DNA of 64,000 nt from Lachnoclostridium sp. An138. GTDB taxonomy: Bacteria > Bacillota > Clostridia > Lachnospirales > Lachnospiraceae. Shown one piece after another: positions 8,212-17,344 of this stretch (position 1 is the first letter of the stretch; each line of letters opens with the position of its first letter). The notes beneath the pieces were generated by a model. That model was not told the DNA's origin. It saw only the letters and a list, made by a program, of their open reading frames with translations, and searched no databases. The stretch lies in NCBI RefSeq assembly GCF_002160765.1, contig NZ_NFLF01000010.1:1-64000 (forward strand), read 5' to 3'. A program made the position numbers and the translations under genes.

Positions 8212-10050
8212 TTATTCTACTGTCACACTCTTTGCCAGATTTCTCGGTTTATCTACATCCAGGCCTCTCGCCAGAGATACGTAATAGCCCAGAAGCTGCA
8301 GCGGAACCACCGCCAGAGAAGCCGCAAAATGCTCATCCGTCTTCGGAATATAGGTCACGAAATCTGCCGTATCCTCAATATTGTAATGGCCGTAGGTAGT
8401 AAGTCCCATCAGATACGCTCCGCGGCTCTTGCATTCCACCAGATTGCTGATTGTCTTCTCATACAGCTCACTCTGAGTCAGGATACCCACCACCAGCGTG
8501 CCATCCTCAATCAGGCTGATGGTTCCATGCTTCAGTTCTCCGGCCGCATAAGCCTCCGAATGAATATAGCTGATTTCTTTCATCTTCAGGCTGCCTTCCA
8601 TGGAGATCGCGTAATCGATTCCGCGGCCGATAAAGAACACATCCTTCGCCGCAGACTGCTTCGCCGCAAACCACTGAATTCTCTCCTTATCCTGCAGGAC
8701 CCGTTCGATTTTGTCCGGAAGAGCCAGAAGCTCTTCGATGAGCGCTCCATATCTTTCTTCTTCCAGCTGTCCGCGGGCCAGGCCAAAATGAACCGCCAGC
8801 ACATCGCAGGCAGCCAGCTGCGTACTGTACGCCTTTGTGGTCGCCACCGCAATCTCCGGCCCTGCCAGCGTATAAAATACATTGTCAGACTCCCGGGCAA
8901 TCGAAGAGCCTACCACATTTACAATGGAAAGCGTACGGATACCTCTGCTCTTCGCCTTACGGAGCGCCGCAAGGCTGTCAGCCGTCTCTCCAGACTGGCT
9001 GATGACGATCACAAGCCCTTCTTTATCCATCGGGAAATCCCGGTACCGGAACTCGGAAGCCAGGTCCACCCGCACCGGAATCCCAGCCAGATCCTCAAAG
9101 ACATACTGGGCCGATACCGCCACATGATAGGCCGAACCACAGGCCACCATATAAATCTGGCTGATGTTCCGGATATCCTCATCGCTTAACCCGATCTCCT
9201 CCAAGTCAATCCGGCCGTCATGAATCACTGAATTCAGCGTATCCTGAACCGCCTTGGGCTGCTCATGAATCTCCTTAATCATGAAATGCTCATAGCCGGC
9301 CTTCTCTGCGGCCTCCGCATCCCATTTAATCTCTACAAGCTCCTTTTCAATCTCGTCACCGTCCAGATTGTAGAAGGTAATCTTTCCCTTCTGTACCCGG
9401 CCCAGCTCCATATTGCCGATATAATATACATTTCTCGTATGCTTCAGAATCGCCGGCACATCAGACGCAATATAGGATTCTCCGTCAGCCACTCCCAAAA
9501 TCATGGGGCTGTCTTTTCTCGCCACATAGATCTCTTCCGGATAATCCCGGAACATGACAGCAAGCGCATAGGAACCGCGGATACGCACCATGGCATGGTT
9601 CAGTGCGTCCACCGGCGTCCCCAGATACTTTTTATAATAATAATCCACCAGCTTAATGGCCACCTCTGTATCCGTTTCCGAATAGAAACGGTATCCGTGC
9701 TTCAAAAGCTTCTGCTTCAGCTCCTGATAATTTTCAATAATTCCATTGTGAACGCCGACAATGGTTCCCTCGTCATTGCAGTGGGGATGCGCATTGTTCT
9801 CCGAAGGCTCTCCATGAGTCGCCCAGCGGGTATGCCCGATACCGCAGTCTCCCACAAGGGCCTGACCGCCGTTCGTCTTCTCATCCAGCACCTTCAGACG
9901 CCCCTTTGCCTTTACCACCTCAATGGGGCCGTCGCCGTCACGGACCGCCAGGCCTGCCGAGTCATAGCCTCTGTATTCCAGCTTGGAAAGACTGTCCAGC
10001 AGCACAGGCGCCGCCTGCCTGTTTCCCACAAAGCCAACAATTCCACACAT
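8212..10050 (-). CDS. glmS: Glutamine--fructose-6-phosphate aminotransferase
   Basis: The enzyme makes glucosamine-6-phosphate from fructose-6-phosphate and glutamine for peptidoglycan synthesis. The 612 residues show the Ntn glutaminase domain with catalytic Cys2 in MCGIVGFVG, HTRWATHG and HNGIIEN. Two SIS sugar-isomerase domains follow (SQSGETADSLAAL at about residue 350, and the C-terminal one from about 460), and the protein ends in the typical DKPRNLAKSVTVE. AGGAGG precedes the ATG. I looked for the glmS ribozyme core in the leader and did not find it. Confidence 0.97.
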   Translation of the reverse strand: MCGIVGFVGNRQAAPVLLDSLSKLEYRGYDSAGLAVRDGDGPIEVVKAKGRLKVLDEKTNGGQALVGDCGIGHTRWATHGEPSENNAHPHCNDEGTIVGVHNGIIENYQELKQKLLKHGYRFYSETDTEVAIKLVDYYYKKYLGTPVDALNHAMVRIRGSYALAVMFRDYPEEIYVARKDSPMILGVADGESYIASDVPAILKHTRNVYYIGNMELGRVQKGKITFYNLDGDEIEKELVEIKWDAEAAEKAGYEHFMIKEIHEQPKAVQDTLNSVIHDGRIDLEEIGLSDEDIRNISQIYMVACGSAYHVAVSAQYVFEDLAGIPVRVDLASEFRYRDFPMDKEGLVIVISQSGETADSLAALRKAKSRGIRTLSIVNVVGSSIARESDNVFYTLAGPEIAVATTKAYSTQLAACDVLAVHFGLARGQLEEERYGALIEELLALPDKIERVLQDKERIQWFAAKQSAAKDVFFIGRGIDYAISMEGSLKMKEISYIHSEAYAAGELKHGTISLIEDGTLVVGILTQSELYEKTISNLVECKSRGAYLMGLTTYGHYNIEDTADFVTYIPKTDEHFAASLAVVPLQLLGYYVSLARGLDVDKPRNLAKSVTVE

Positions 10051-10166
10051 AGATAATTTTTCCTCCTGTTTTCATTCAGATAGCTCTATATTAACAGAAA
10101 GTATCCCTGTTGAAAAGTGCAAATGCAGATTTGATGTCGAAAAGTACAAGTTCTTCCCACCGCCTC

Positions 10167-10313
10167 TTATTCTGACAGATATACTTTCAGGAGTTCCATT
10201 GCTTTTTTAGTATTTTCACCGCCATCATTGGAGAAGAAAAACAGTTCTGTCTGTTCAATTCCTGCCAAAGGGCTTTCTTCATCCTCTGTGCGCCTTGCAT
10301 GAAGCACTATCAT
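10167..10313 (-). CDS. Possible small protein or gene remnant after pnp
   Basis: A minus-strand frame starting MIVLHARRTEDEES and ending KAMELLKVYLSE encodes 48 residues. Its composition looks coding (acidic, helical C-terminus), but there is no ribosome-binding site. The same frame continues upstream through the pnp terminator without a start, so it may be the tail of a decayed gene. No family is recognised. It is the main content of the 360-bp stretch between glmS and pnp. Confidence 0.25.
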   Translation of the reverse strand: MIVLHARRTEDEESPLAGIEQTELFFFSNDGGENTKKAMELLKVYLSE

Positions 10314-10326
10314 ACATACTTGGCAG

Positions 10327-10361
10327 GTAAAAAGAAGACCCGAACAAATCGGATCTTCTTT
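10327..10361 (-). terminator. Terminator after pnp
   Basis: A 13-bp stem with one mismatch (AAAGAAGATCCGA on the minus strand) and a 5-nt loop is followed by a T run. It lies 50 bp after the pnp stop. Confidence 0.75.
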
Positions 10362-10411
10362 CTGATTTAATGAATAATCACATATATTGTTTACAAAATC
10401 TGCGTTTTTAA

Positions 10412-12505
10412 TTACTGGTTTTCTTTCAGGTCCTTGATGCTGAAGCTGTAACGGCCCATCTTGTCCTTGCCCAGGCAGACTACCTTCACCACGTCGCCAA
10501 GAGTCAGTACGTCTTCCACGCGGTTGATACGATGCTTTGCAATCTTGGAAATGTGTACCATGCCTTCCTTGCCGGGAGCAAATTCCAGGAACGCGCCAAA
10601 CTCTTTGATGCTGACCACCTTTCCGGTCAGAACCATGCCTTCCTCGAAATCGGTTACGATGATCTGGATCAGCTCCACCGCCTTATCCATCGCAGCCTTG
10701 TCAGTGCCGCAGATAGATACTGCTCCGTCGTCATCGATATCGATCTTCACGCCGGTCTGCTCAATGATGGCATTAATGGTCTTCCCTCTCTGGCCGACCA
10801 CATCGCCGATCTTCTGGGGATCGATCTGAATCTGTACAATTTTCGGAGCGTAGGGGCCCACTTCCGGTCTCGGCTCGGAGATGCAGGGTTTCATACAGGT
10901 ATCCATGATAAACAGGCGGGCCTCACGGCAGCGGGCGATAGCGCCCTCCACAATCGGACGGGTCAGTCCGTGAATCTTGATATCCATCTGAATGGCTGTG
11001 ATTCCCTCTGTGGTTCCTGTTACCTTGAAGTCCATGTCGCCGAAGAAGTCCTCCAGGCCCTGGATATCTGTCAGAAGTACAAAATCATCATCTGTCTCGC
11101 CTGTTACCAGACCGCAGGAGATACCGGCCACCATCTTCTTGATGGGCACGCCTGCTGCCATCAGAGACATACAGGATGCACAGGTGGAAGCCATGGATGT
11201 GGAACCGTTGGACTCAAAGGTCTCGGATACGGTACGGATTGCGTAGGGGAACTCTTCCTCAGAGGGCAGCACCGGAAGCAGGGCGCGCTCTGCCAGAGCT
11301 CCATGGCCGATTTCACGGCGTCCCGGCCCGCGGCTGGGTTTTGTCTCTCCTACCGAATAGCTCGGGAAGTTATAATGGTGCATATAGCGCTTGCTTGTCT
11401 CATTCTCATCCAGGCCGTCCAGACGCTGAGCGTCAGACAGAGGAGCCAGCGTACAGATATTGCAGATCTGGGTCTGGCCTCTGGTGAACATGGCGGAGCC
11501 ATGAACGCGCGGAATGATATCCACCTCCGCGGACAGCGGACGGATCTGTGTCATCTCACGGCCGTCCGGACGCTTATGATCCTTCAGAATCATCTTGCGG
11601 ACTGTCTTCTTCTGATACTGGTATACCGCTTCGCCCAGAACCTCAAGCCACTCTTCTTTCTCTGCGAAAGCCTCCTCCAGACGCTCTGTGATCTGGCGGA
11701 TATTCTCCTCACGCACCTGTTTCTCGTCTGTGAATACTGCCTTCTCCATCTCTTCAGGCGGAACGATCTCTTTGATAGCCTCGAACAGCTCCTCCGGAAC
11801 TGCGCAGCTGGTGTAGCTGTGCTTTTCTTTTCCGCACTCAGCTACAATCTTATCAATGAAAGCGATAACCTGCTGGTTTACATCATGCGCCAGATAGATC
11901 GCCTCGATCATCTTCGCTTCCGGAATCTCATTGGCTCCGGCCTCGATCATGATTACTTTTTCTCTGGTAGAAGCTACGGTCAGCTTCAGATCAGATACCT
12001 TATACTGAGCCTGTCCGGGGTTTACGATGAATTCTCCATCGATCATGCCGATCTGCGTCATAGCGCAGGGACCTGCAAAGGGAATATCGGAAACGGCTGT
12101 CGCAATAGCGGAGCCCAGCATGGCAGTCAGCTCCGGGCTGCACTCCGGATCTACAGACAGCACCAGGTTGTTCAGTGTCACATCATTACGGTAATCCTTC
12201 GGGAACAGAGGACGCATGGGACGATCGATAACACGTGCTGTCAGAACCGCGTTCTCAGAAGCCTTTCCCTCTCTCTTATTGAAACCGCCCGGAATCTTTC
12301 CCACCGCGTACATTTTTTCCTCATATTCCACACTCAGAGGGAAGAAATCAATTCCATCTCTGGGTTTGTCAGAGGCAGTAGCCGTAGAAAGCACGGTAGT
12401 ATCTCCATAATGCATAAAGGCTGCGCCATTGGCCTGCTTTGCCACTCTGCCGATATCTACGGTCAGAGTTCTTCCGGCCAGTTCCATCGAAAAACTCTTG
12501 TACAT
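10412..12505 (-). CDS. pnp: Polyribonucleotide nucleotidyltransferase (PNPase)
   Basis: This is a phosphorolytic 3'-5' exoribonuclease of the RNA degradosome. The 697 residues give two RNase PH-like domains (1-220 and about 310-550) separated by a helical domain, then a KH domain (IGDVVGQRGKTINAIIEQTG at about residue 570) and an S1 domain (GMVLTGKVVSIKEFGAFLEF at about 625). The catalytic-domain block PSRGPGRREIGHGALAERAL is intact. rpsO lies just upstream in the same direction, as in many bacteria. A long hairpin between them could be the site of PNPase self-control. Confidence 0.97.
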   Translation of the reverse strand: MYKSFSMELAGRTLTVDIGRVAKQANGAAFMHYGDTTVLSTATASDKPRDGIDFFPLSVEYEEKMYAVGKIPGGFNKREGKASENAVLTARVIDRPMRPLFPKDYRNDVTLNNLVLSVDPECSPELTAMLGSAIATAVSDIPFAGPCAMTQIGMIDGEFIVNPGQAQYKVSDLKLTVASTREKVIMIEAGANEIPEAKMIEAIYLAHDVNQQVIAFIDKIVAECGKEKHSYTSCAVPEELFEAIKEIVPPEEMEKAVFTDEKQVREENIRQITERLEEAFAEKEEWLEVLGEAVYQYQKKTVRKMILKDHKRPDGREMTQIRPLSAEVDIIPRVHGSAMFTRGQTQICNICTLAPLSDAQRLDGLDENETSKRYMHHYNFPSYSVGETKPSRGPGRREIGHGALAERALLPVLPSEEEFPYAIRTVSETFESNGSTSMASTCASCMSLMAAGVPIKKMVAGISCGLVTGETDDDFVLLTDIQGLEDFFGDMDFKVTGTTEGITAIQMDIKIHGLTRPIVEGAIARCREARLFIMDTCMKPCISEPRPEVGPYAPKIVQIQIDPQKIGDVVGQRGKTINAIIEQTGVKIDIDDDGAVSICGTDKAAMDKAVELIQIIVTDFEEGMVLTGKVVSIKEFGAFLEFAPGKEGMVHISKIAKHRINRVEDVLTLGDVVKVVCLGKDKMGRYSFSIKDLKENQ

Positions 12506-12541
12506 CTTTTTCTCCTTATATCATATAATGTCACTGCTGGC

Positions 12542-12617
12542 GTAGGAGAAACCGAAACTACTGATCTGAGCGCGCGCCCGCGCGCGCAGATCAGTGGTCT
12601 CGGAGCCTTTCTCCTAC
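12542..12617 (-). repeat. Long near-perfect hairpin in the rpsO-pnp intergenic RNA
   Basis: GTAGGAGAAA at the left edge pairs with TTTCTCCTAC at the right. The inner arm CTGATCTG plus alternating GC pairs with its mirror copy, giving a stem of over 30 bp with few mismatches. It lies in the leader of pnp, upstream of the ribosome site, and is not followed by a T run in either direction. Its size and place resemble the RNase III-cleaved stem in the E. coli pnp leader. Confidence 0.8.
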
Positions 12618-12654
12618 AGGGTTAACGGGTTGCAAAAAAACAGCCTGCCTTTCG

Positions 12655-12699
12655 GACCAAAAACAGGGCGGAAAGAATCCTTTCGAATTCCTCCGCCCT
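12655..12699 (-). terminator. Terminator after rpsO
   Basis: On the minus strand GGGCGGA...AAT pairs with ATT...TCCGCCC around an 8-nt loop and is followed by GTTTTT. It lies 9-50 bp after the rpsO stop and probably allows partial readthrough into pnp. Confidence 0.7.
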
Positions 12700-12707
12700 T
12701 ATGAAGC

Positions 12708-12974
12708 TTATTTTCTCAGTCCAAGTCTCTCGATCAGGCTGCGGTATCTTTCGATATCCATCTTCTTCAGGTACGCAAGCATATTACGTCTCTGTCCTAC
12801 CATCTTCAGCAGACCACGTCTGGAATGATGATCCTTCGGGTTGTTCTTCAGATGCTCTGTGAGCTCCTGGATACGGGCGGTCAGGATTGCTACCTGTACC
12901 TCCGGTGAACCTGTGTCACCCGGCTTAAGACCATACTCTGCAATAATTGCCTGCTTCTTTTCCTTTGCGATCAT
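12708..12974 (-). CDS. rpsO: 30S ribosomal protein S15
   Basis: S15 is an 88-residue primary rRNA-binding protein of the 30S platform. The sequence shows the canonical [33 protein letters not shown] and [10 protein letters not shown] blocks, and the size is exact. AAGGAGG lies 8-10 nt before the ATG. It is the first gene before pnp. Confidence 0.98.
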   Translation of the reverse strand: MIAKEKKQAIIAEYGLKPGDTGSPEVQVAILTARIQELTEHLKNNPKDHHSRRGLLKMVGQRRNMLAYLKKMDIERYRSLIERLGLRK

Positions 12975-13142
12975 GATAATTCCTCCTTTTTCTTTATACG
13001 CCGTATATTAAGCAATGGCCGGAGTGTCCGATTACTGAATACCGGCAAATCTCATACCGTTACACTTTACCACATGCGCAAAGCCCTGTCAATATTCTTG
13101 CAATTTTTTCTTATCTTTCCGCCTGCCGGCGCTGCTATTCAC

Positions 13143-14111
13143 CTACTGCCCGGTAAAAATCTGAGCAATCGGAGAATCTGCCGGCAGAATCAGCGTCTTG
13201 TCATCGCTTCCCTGAAGGCTTTCTCTCGCCGCGTCAAGACTGCGCACAAAGGAATAGAACTCGCTGCGGCTCTCATCAGAATAGGCGTCTGAAAGAATCC
13301 GCATGTACTCTGCTTCTCCTTCCGCCACCAGCTGCTCCGCCTGAGCGTTTGCCTCGGACAGCATAATGGAGACTTCCTTATCTGTGGTATTCCGGATAAT
13401 CTGTGCCTGAGACTCCCCTTCTGCCGTATACTGAGCCGCGATATTCTCACGTTCGGAAATCATACGGGTATAGACCGCCTGCTTATTGTCATCCGGCAGA
13501 TCCAGCTTTTTCACCTCCACTGCCAGGATATCGATGCCGTACTGCTCATAATCGCCCAGCTGATCCATAATTTCTTCCGTCAGTGACTTAATCTGCACCT
13601 CTTCCGTGGTTTCCTCCAAAATCAAATCATTGGACTGTACGTCTGATTCGGCCTCCCCGGCTGTGACTGTCATCTTGCCGTCCCGGCTCTTGATAATCTC
13701 ATCCTGAGTCATACTGGACACTGTATTTTTTGTGGCGTTGTAGACCAGGGCGTTGATGCGGTTTTCCGCATTGTAGATGGAGTTGGCCAGCGTCTGCGTA
13801 AATGTCAGCGGATCTGTCACTTTCCAGAGCACGTAGCTGTCCACAATCATCGATTTTTTATCCGAGGTGATCACATCAGAAGCCGGCAGATCATAAAGCA
13901 GAATCTCCTTCGGCACTGTGTCTGTGGTCTGAATAAACGGAAGCTTGAAAGTCAGGCCCGAGGTACTTACCACCCTCTGCACCCTTCCGAACTGACGGAT
14001 CAGCTTATACTCGTTTGCGCGGCAGATTACAATACTGTTTCCCAAAAGGAACAGCGCCAATAACAAAATGATATATTTTACAAATCCCAGTCCTTTTTTC
14101 TTACTGTCCAT
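13143..14111 (-). CDS. hflC: SPFH-domain membrane protease modulator HflC
   Basis: This 322-residue protein has one N-terminal transmembrane segment (about residues 8-28) and an SPFH/band-7 domain starting RANEYKLIRQFGRVQRVV. A long charged coiled-coil (residues about 200-270, rich in E, A, Q and R) follows, as in stomatin-like proteins. With HflK it should form a large membrane complex that restrains FtsH. Its ATG overlaps the hflK end by 11 bp, so the two are translationally coupled. Confidence 0.9.
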   Translation of the reverse strand: MDSKKKGLGFVKYIILLLALFLLGNSIVICRANEYKLIRQFGRVQRVVSTSGLTFKLPFIQTTDTVPKEILLYDLPASDVITSDKKSMIVDSYVLWKVTDPLTFTQTLANSIYNAENRINALVYNATKNTVSSMTQDEIIKSRDGKMTVTAGEAESDVQSNDLILEETTEEVQIKSLTEEIMDQLGDYEQYGIDILAVEVKKLDLPDDNKQAVYTRMISERENIAAQYTAEGESQAQIIRNTTDKEVSIMLSEANAQAEQLVAEGEAEYMRILSDAYSDESRSEFYSFVRSLDAARESLQGSDDKTLILPADSPIAQIFTGQ

Positions 14112-15156
14112 TTTCTACCGCCTCCGTTTCTCCTGAATTCGTACTTTCCATGCTGCTAAACGGCTCCAGCGGAAGAAGCTGCTGTACCTGGCTGCCGTTT
14201 CCGCCCTCGATGATGACCTTCATATCAGGCAGCACATCCTCCATAGCCTCATAAAACATCCGCTGCCTTGTGATGGCCGGATATTTTACATATTCTTCAT
14301 ACATGGAATTAAAACGGGCCACCTGCCCTTCCGCCTCGTTGATACGGCTTTCCTTTTCCGCCTCCGCGTCCTGCAGAATTTTGTCCGCTTCCGCTTCCGC
14401 CTGAGGAATCTGCTCATTCCGGTATTTATTCGCGTTGTTCAGAGCCGTATCCTTGCCCTGCTTGGCTGTCTCCACCGCCTTGAAAGCTTCTATGACCTCC
14501 GCTGTAGGCGGCTGGGCGTCCTGGATGGTAATGCTTACAAGCTGAATACCGATATCATAAATATCCAGTTTCTCCATAATCATATCCCGGATATTTGCCT
14601 GGATCTCATTTTTTCCTGTAGTCAGCACCGCGTCCACGGTGTAAGAGCCTATCGTTGTCCGAATACAGTTCTGCGCAATATTGTCCAGTACCTTGACCGG
14701 GTCTTCCGAGGCATACAGCGCCTTGACCGGATCAGAAATCCGGTATTCCGCATAGAAATCCACCCGGATGAAATTATAATCGGAGGTGATCATCATTGCG
14801 TCTTCTGTATACTGCAGTTCGTCGTCATAACCTACCGACAGTCCCTGAATCGTCGTGTTTACCTTCGTCACTGTCTGCACCAGAGGAATTTTAAAATGAA
14901 GGCCCGGCTCCGTCACCGCTTTGGGCGTTCCAAAGGTACAGACCACAGCCTGTTCCTCTTCCTGGATCGTATACCAGCAGGAGCTGGCAAAAAACACGGC
15001 AATCAGCGCGATGACAATTCCTGCTGCCGCCTTCTTTACATGCTTCGCTCCCGAGCCTCTGCCCCATTTCTTCTGCCGGGGCTGTTCTTCTCCTCCTTCC
15101 GGCGGAACCTCTCTGTAGTTTTTCCCGAATCTGTTTCCAAAATTAAACTGAAACAT
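14101..15156 (-). CDS. hflK: SPFH-domain FtsH modulator HflK
   Basis: In this 351-residue partner of HflC, a basic cytosolic N-terminus (residues 1-42) precedes a transmembrane helix (about 43-62) and the band-7 domain (EEEQAVVCTFGTPKAVTEPGLHFKIP). An Ala/Glu-rich coiled-coil from about residue 235 includes AEAEADKILQDAEAEKESRI. The acidic tail ends in NGQ, overlapping the hflC start. GGGAGGGG lies upstream of the ATG. Confidence 0.9.
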   Translation of the reverse strand: MFQFNFGNRFGKNYREVPPEGGEEQPRQKKWGRGSGAKHVKKAAAGIVIALIAVFFASSCWYTIQEEEQAVVCTFGTPKAVTEPGLHFKIPLVQTVTKVNTTIQGLSVGYDDELQYTEDAMMITSDYNFIRVDFYAEYRISDPVKALYASEDPVKVLDNIAQNCIRTTIGSYTVDAVLTTGKNEIQANIRDMIMEKLDIYDIGIQLVSITIQDAQPPTAEVIEAFKAVETAKQGKDTALNNANKYRNEQIPQAEAEADKILQDAEAEKESRINEAEGQVARFNSMYEEYVKYPAITRQRMFYEAMEDVLPDMKVIIEGGNGSQVQQLLPLEPFSSMESTNSGETEAVENGQ

Positions 15157-15330
15157 AGTCCCCTCCCTTAAGTATAGTATAGTTATTGTACCACAGATAC
15201 GCTTTGCGGGAAATAAAAAAAGAAAGACAGACTATTGGAAAAAATATCTGCGCAGAAACAATACTCTCCATTGGCCAGGCCCATATGCGCTCTTATCCAT
15301 GGAGGGTGTCGTCCGCAGTATCAATACAGC

Positions 15331-15362
15331 TAAAAAGGCTGCCCTGTCGATGCAGGGCAGCC
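15331..15362 (-). terminator. Terminator after the NlpC/P60 gene
   Basis: GGCTGCCCTG and CAGGGCAGCC form a perfect 10-bp stem around a 6-nt loop, followed on the minus strand by TTTTT. Apart from this hairpin and short AT-rich direct repeats at about 15425-15475, I see nothing in the 317-bp gap to hflK. Confidence 0.85.
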
Positions 15363-15473
15363 CGAAACGGCCTGTTAAAGACTGGTGCCAAAGGCACTCG
15401 TCTGTACACAGAAAGATGGAAATATTCTTGATTCTTAATCCTTAATTCTTGATTTTTTAATCGTTAATACGTC

Positions 15474-16502
15474 TTAATCGTTGATAATTCTCGCCGCGCT
15501 CACCGGACTTCTGTAATACATGTTGGAAATGATGATTCCGGTCCGGGAGTTGCTTGCATGTACTACCTGGCCATTGCCAATGTACATCGCTACATGATTG
15601 ATGCTCTTTCCGCTTCCGTAGAAAATCAGGTCGCCCGGCTGCACCTCGCTGACGCTGATCTTCGTGCCGCAGTTCGCCTGGGCTCTGGAAGAATGGGGAA
15701 GAGAGATTCCATAATTGCGGTAAACAGCCAGCGTAAAGCCGGAGCAGTCTGCGCCGTTTGTCAGGCTTGTGCCGCCCCACACATAACGGTTGCCCACATA
15801 CTGTTTTGCGAATTCGCAGATTTCCACCCTGATATCTGTAACGCCCTCTCCATAAAGAGCTTCCGTAATGGTCAGCGCGGTATCCAGCTCATCCGTTACC
15901 TCTACATATTCAGCTGCCACATAGCCTTCTTCTCCATCGATATCTACTTTCACCCAGTCGCCCATATCCTCGATGACCGTCAGCTCCTCGCCGTTTGGCA
16001 CCATAGTCCAGTAATCAGCTTCCGTGCTGGGCTCCATGCGTACATACAGGGCGTCCGTGGTCACCTTTGCCACCGTCTGTCCCAGCTGGAATGCCAGGTC
16101 AATGGCTTCCTGCCCGGTATACAGGTACGGGGCCTTCACATACCCCTCTACCTCTCCGGACTGAATATGCGCCCACTCTCCTTCATATCCAAGGACCTCA
16201 CAGGCTGCGTTTTTACGAAGCTTTCCTACCAGGTCGCTTCCCTCGTCTGCGGACTCGCGGATATTCAGGTTGTCTTCCACATTTGCAATTCCTATATTCA
16301 CGTAGCCTTCCAGCGGAGTGCCTGTCCATACCACTTCTGCTGTCGCCTGCGTCTCTTCCTCTGTGTTGGTCGTCTGGTCGAAGGTAGACGCGATTCCCAC
16401 ATTCAGGTCTTCGCTGAGCTGCGCCGCCTGCGCGTTCATTCCTACCATCGCCATAAAAATCGCTCCTAAAACAACCCCCGCCGCTTTGTACCGTTTATAC
16501 AT
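15474..16502 (-). CDS. Secreted SH3-NlpC/P60 peptidoglycan endopeptidase
   Basis: This is a 342-residue exported cell-wall hydrolase. I start it at MYKRYKAAGVVLG, which GGAGG precedes by 6 nt. Residues 1-28 are a signal peptide. Two bacterial SH3 domains follow (about 70-135, NLNIRESADEGSDLVGKL; about 150-210, LYVRMEPSTEADYW). The C-terminal NlpC/P60 domain has Cys in NGADCSGFTL, His in INHVAMYIGNG and a third polar His in VVHASN. Such enzymes cut the D-Glu-diamino acid bond of stem peptides. A promoter (TTGACA, 17 nt, TAGAGT) lies about 110 nt upstream. Confidence 0.92.
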   Translation of the reverse strand: MYKRYKAAGVVLGAIFMAMVGMNAQAAQLSEDLNVGIASTFDQTTNTEEETQATAEVVWTGTPLEGYVNIGIANVEDNLNIRESADEGSDLVGKLRKNAACEVLGYEGEWAHIQSGEVEGYVKAPYLYTGQEAIDLAFQLGQTVAKVTTDALYVRMEPSTEADYWTMVPNGEELTVIEDMGDWVKVDIDGEEGYVAAEYVEVTDELDTALTITEALYGEGVTDIRVEICEFAKQYVGNRYVWGGTSLTNGADCSGFTLAVYRNYGISLPHSSRAQANCGTKISVSEVQPGDLIFYGSGKSINHVAMYIGNGQVVHASNSRTGIIISNMYYRSPVSAARIIND

Positions 16503-16617
16503 GCAAACCTCCATATGCCGAATCAAAGGGGGCCGGTTTCCCGGGCTTATCCTGTATCTGAAGTTCTGTAATCTTCCCTTTGGTTTATTTATTACAATTT
16601 TGTTAAGATTCTATTAC

Positions 16618-16646
16618 ACTCTAAAACAAATTGCAGGAATTGTCAA
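16618..16646 (-). promoter_or_regulatory. Promoter of the NlpC/P60 gene
   Basis: TTGACA (16641-16646), a 17-nt spacer and TAGAGT (16618-16623) on the minus strand give a leader of about 110 nt. Confidence 0.6.
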
Positions 16647-16673
16647 GTACAAAAACCAGTACAATGTTGCATT

Positions 16674-16818
16674 CAGCCAAGCCATGCGACCCTCCAGCCA
16701 GAAACAGACCATGGGAGCTTGCTCACAAGGGGCTGGTTATGGCTGGAGGGTCATAGGGCGCAGCCCTCAAGGGGCAGGCCCTGCTTAAAAGGGGCTGACC
16801 CTTGGCATGGCTTGGCTG
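16674..16818. repeat. Nested inverted-repeat element downstream of the Mrr-like gene
   Basis: Outer arms CAGCCAAGCCATGC (16674-16687) and GCATGGCTTGGCTG (16805-16818) are perfect inverted repeats of 14 bp. Inside lie a second perfect pair, GACCCTCCAGCCA (16688-16700) and TGGCTGGAGGGTC (16740-16752), and short direct repeats of AAGGGGCTG. The element has no ORF of note and no clear T run. It could be a MITE-like or REP-like element, or a structured RNA. Confidence 0.6.
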
Positions 16819-16822
16819 GAGG

Positions 16823-17320
16823 TCATCTTCGGGTTCTGCGCACCAGCTTCAGAAGCTCCTCCCTGTCCCAGAGCTCCACGCCGATCTCGTCTCCCAGCTC
16901 CAGCGCGGAAGGAGAAAAATAGCTGTTCGTCAGCACCACCGGCACGTCGCAGCCGTAGAACTCCGCGCCCGCGTAGGCTTCCTGTACAGCCTTGTTCGGA
17001 ATTTTCGCGGTATAATGCTTGCACTGCACCGCATAGGAAACGCCGTCCCGCTGGGCCAGCACATCCACGCCCTGGTCCCTGCTTCCTCTTGTGACCTCCA
17101 CATGGTCATAACCGTCTCTGCTTAAAAGCTCTGCAATATATTCCTCGAATTCCCAGCCGTCCATATCGTCAAAATCCGCCCGGCGCATTCTTCTTTTTTC
17201 ACGTCTCCAGCGGCACAGCCAGCGGAAAAACCGGAACAGCATTTTAAAGGGCCAGAAAATCAGGCGCAGCAGAAAAAGAACCGGAGCCGCCACAATATAA
17301 TAAAAAAGCTTTGTCAGCAT
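16823..17320 (-). CDS. Membrane-anchored Mrr-like restriction endonuclease
   Basis: This 165-residue protein has a hydrophobic, then strongly basic, N-terminus (residues 1-45, one or two membrane segments). An Mrr-type PD-(D/E)XK nuclease domain follows, with GWEFEEYIAELL, Asp in RDQGVDVLA and Q-C-K in YAVQCKHY. Mrr-family nucleases cut modified or foreign DNA, but membrane-tethered forms are widespread and poorly understood. It starts 24 bp after ribF and appears to be the last gene of the rimP-nusA-infB operon. Confidence 0.85.
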   Translation of the reverse strand: MLTKLFYYIVAAPVLFLLRLIFWPFKMLFRFFRWLCRWRREKRRMRRADFDDMDGWEFEEYIAELLSRDGYDHVEVTRGSRDQGVDVLAQRDGVSYAVQCKHYTAKIPNKAVQEAYAGAEFYGCDVPVVLTNSYFSPSALELGDEIGVELWDREELLKLVRRTRR

Positions 17321-17344
17321 GCCGCCACCTGATTTCTTCTTATC

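Noticed and set aside
10051-10411. A glmS ribozyme in the glmS leader
   Set aside because: The conserved core segments of the ribozyme were looked for and not found; the gap holds the pnp terminator and a small ORF instead.
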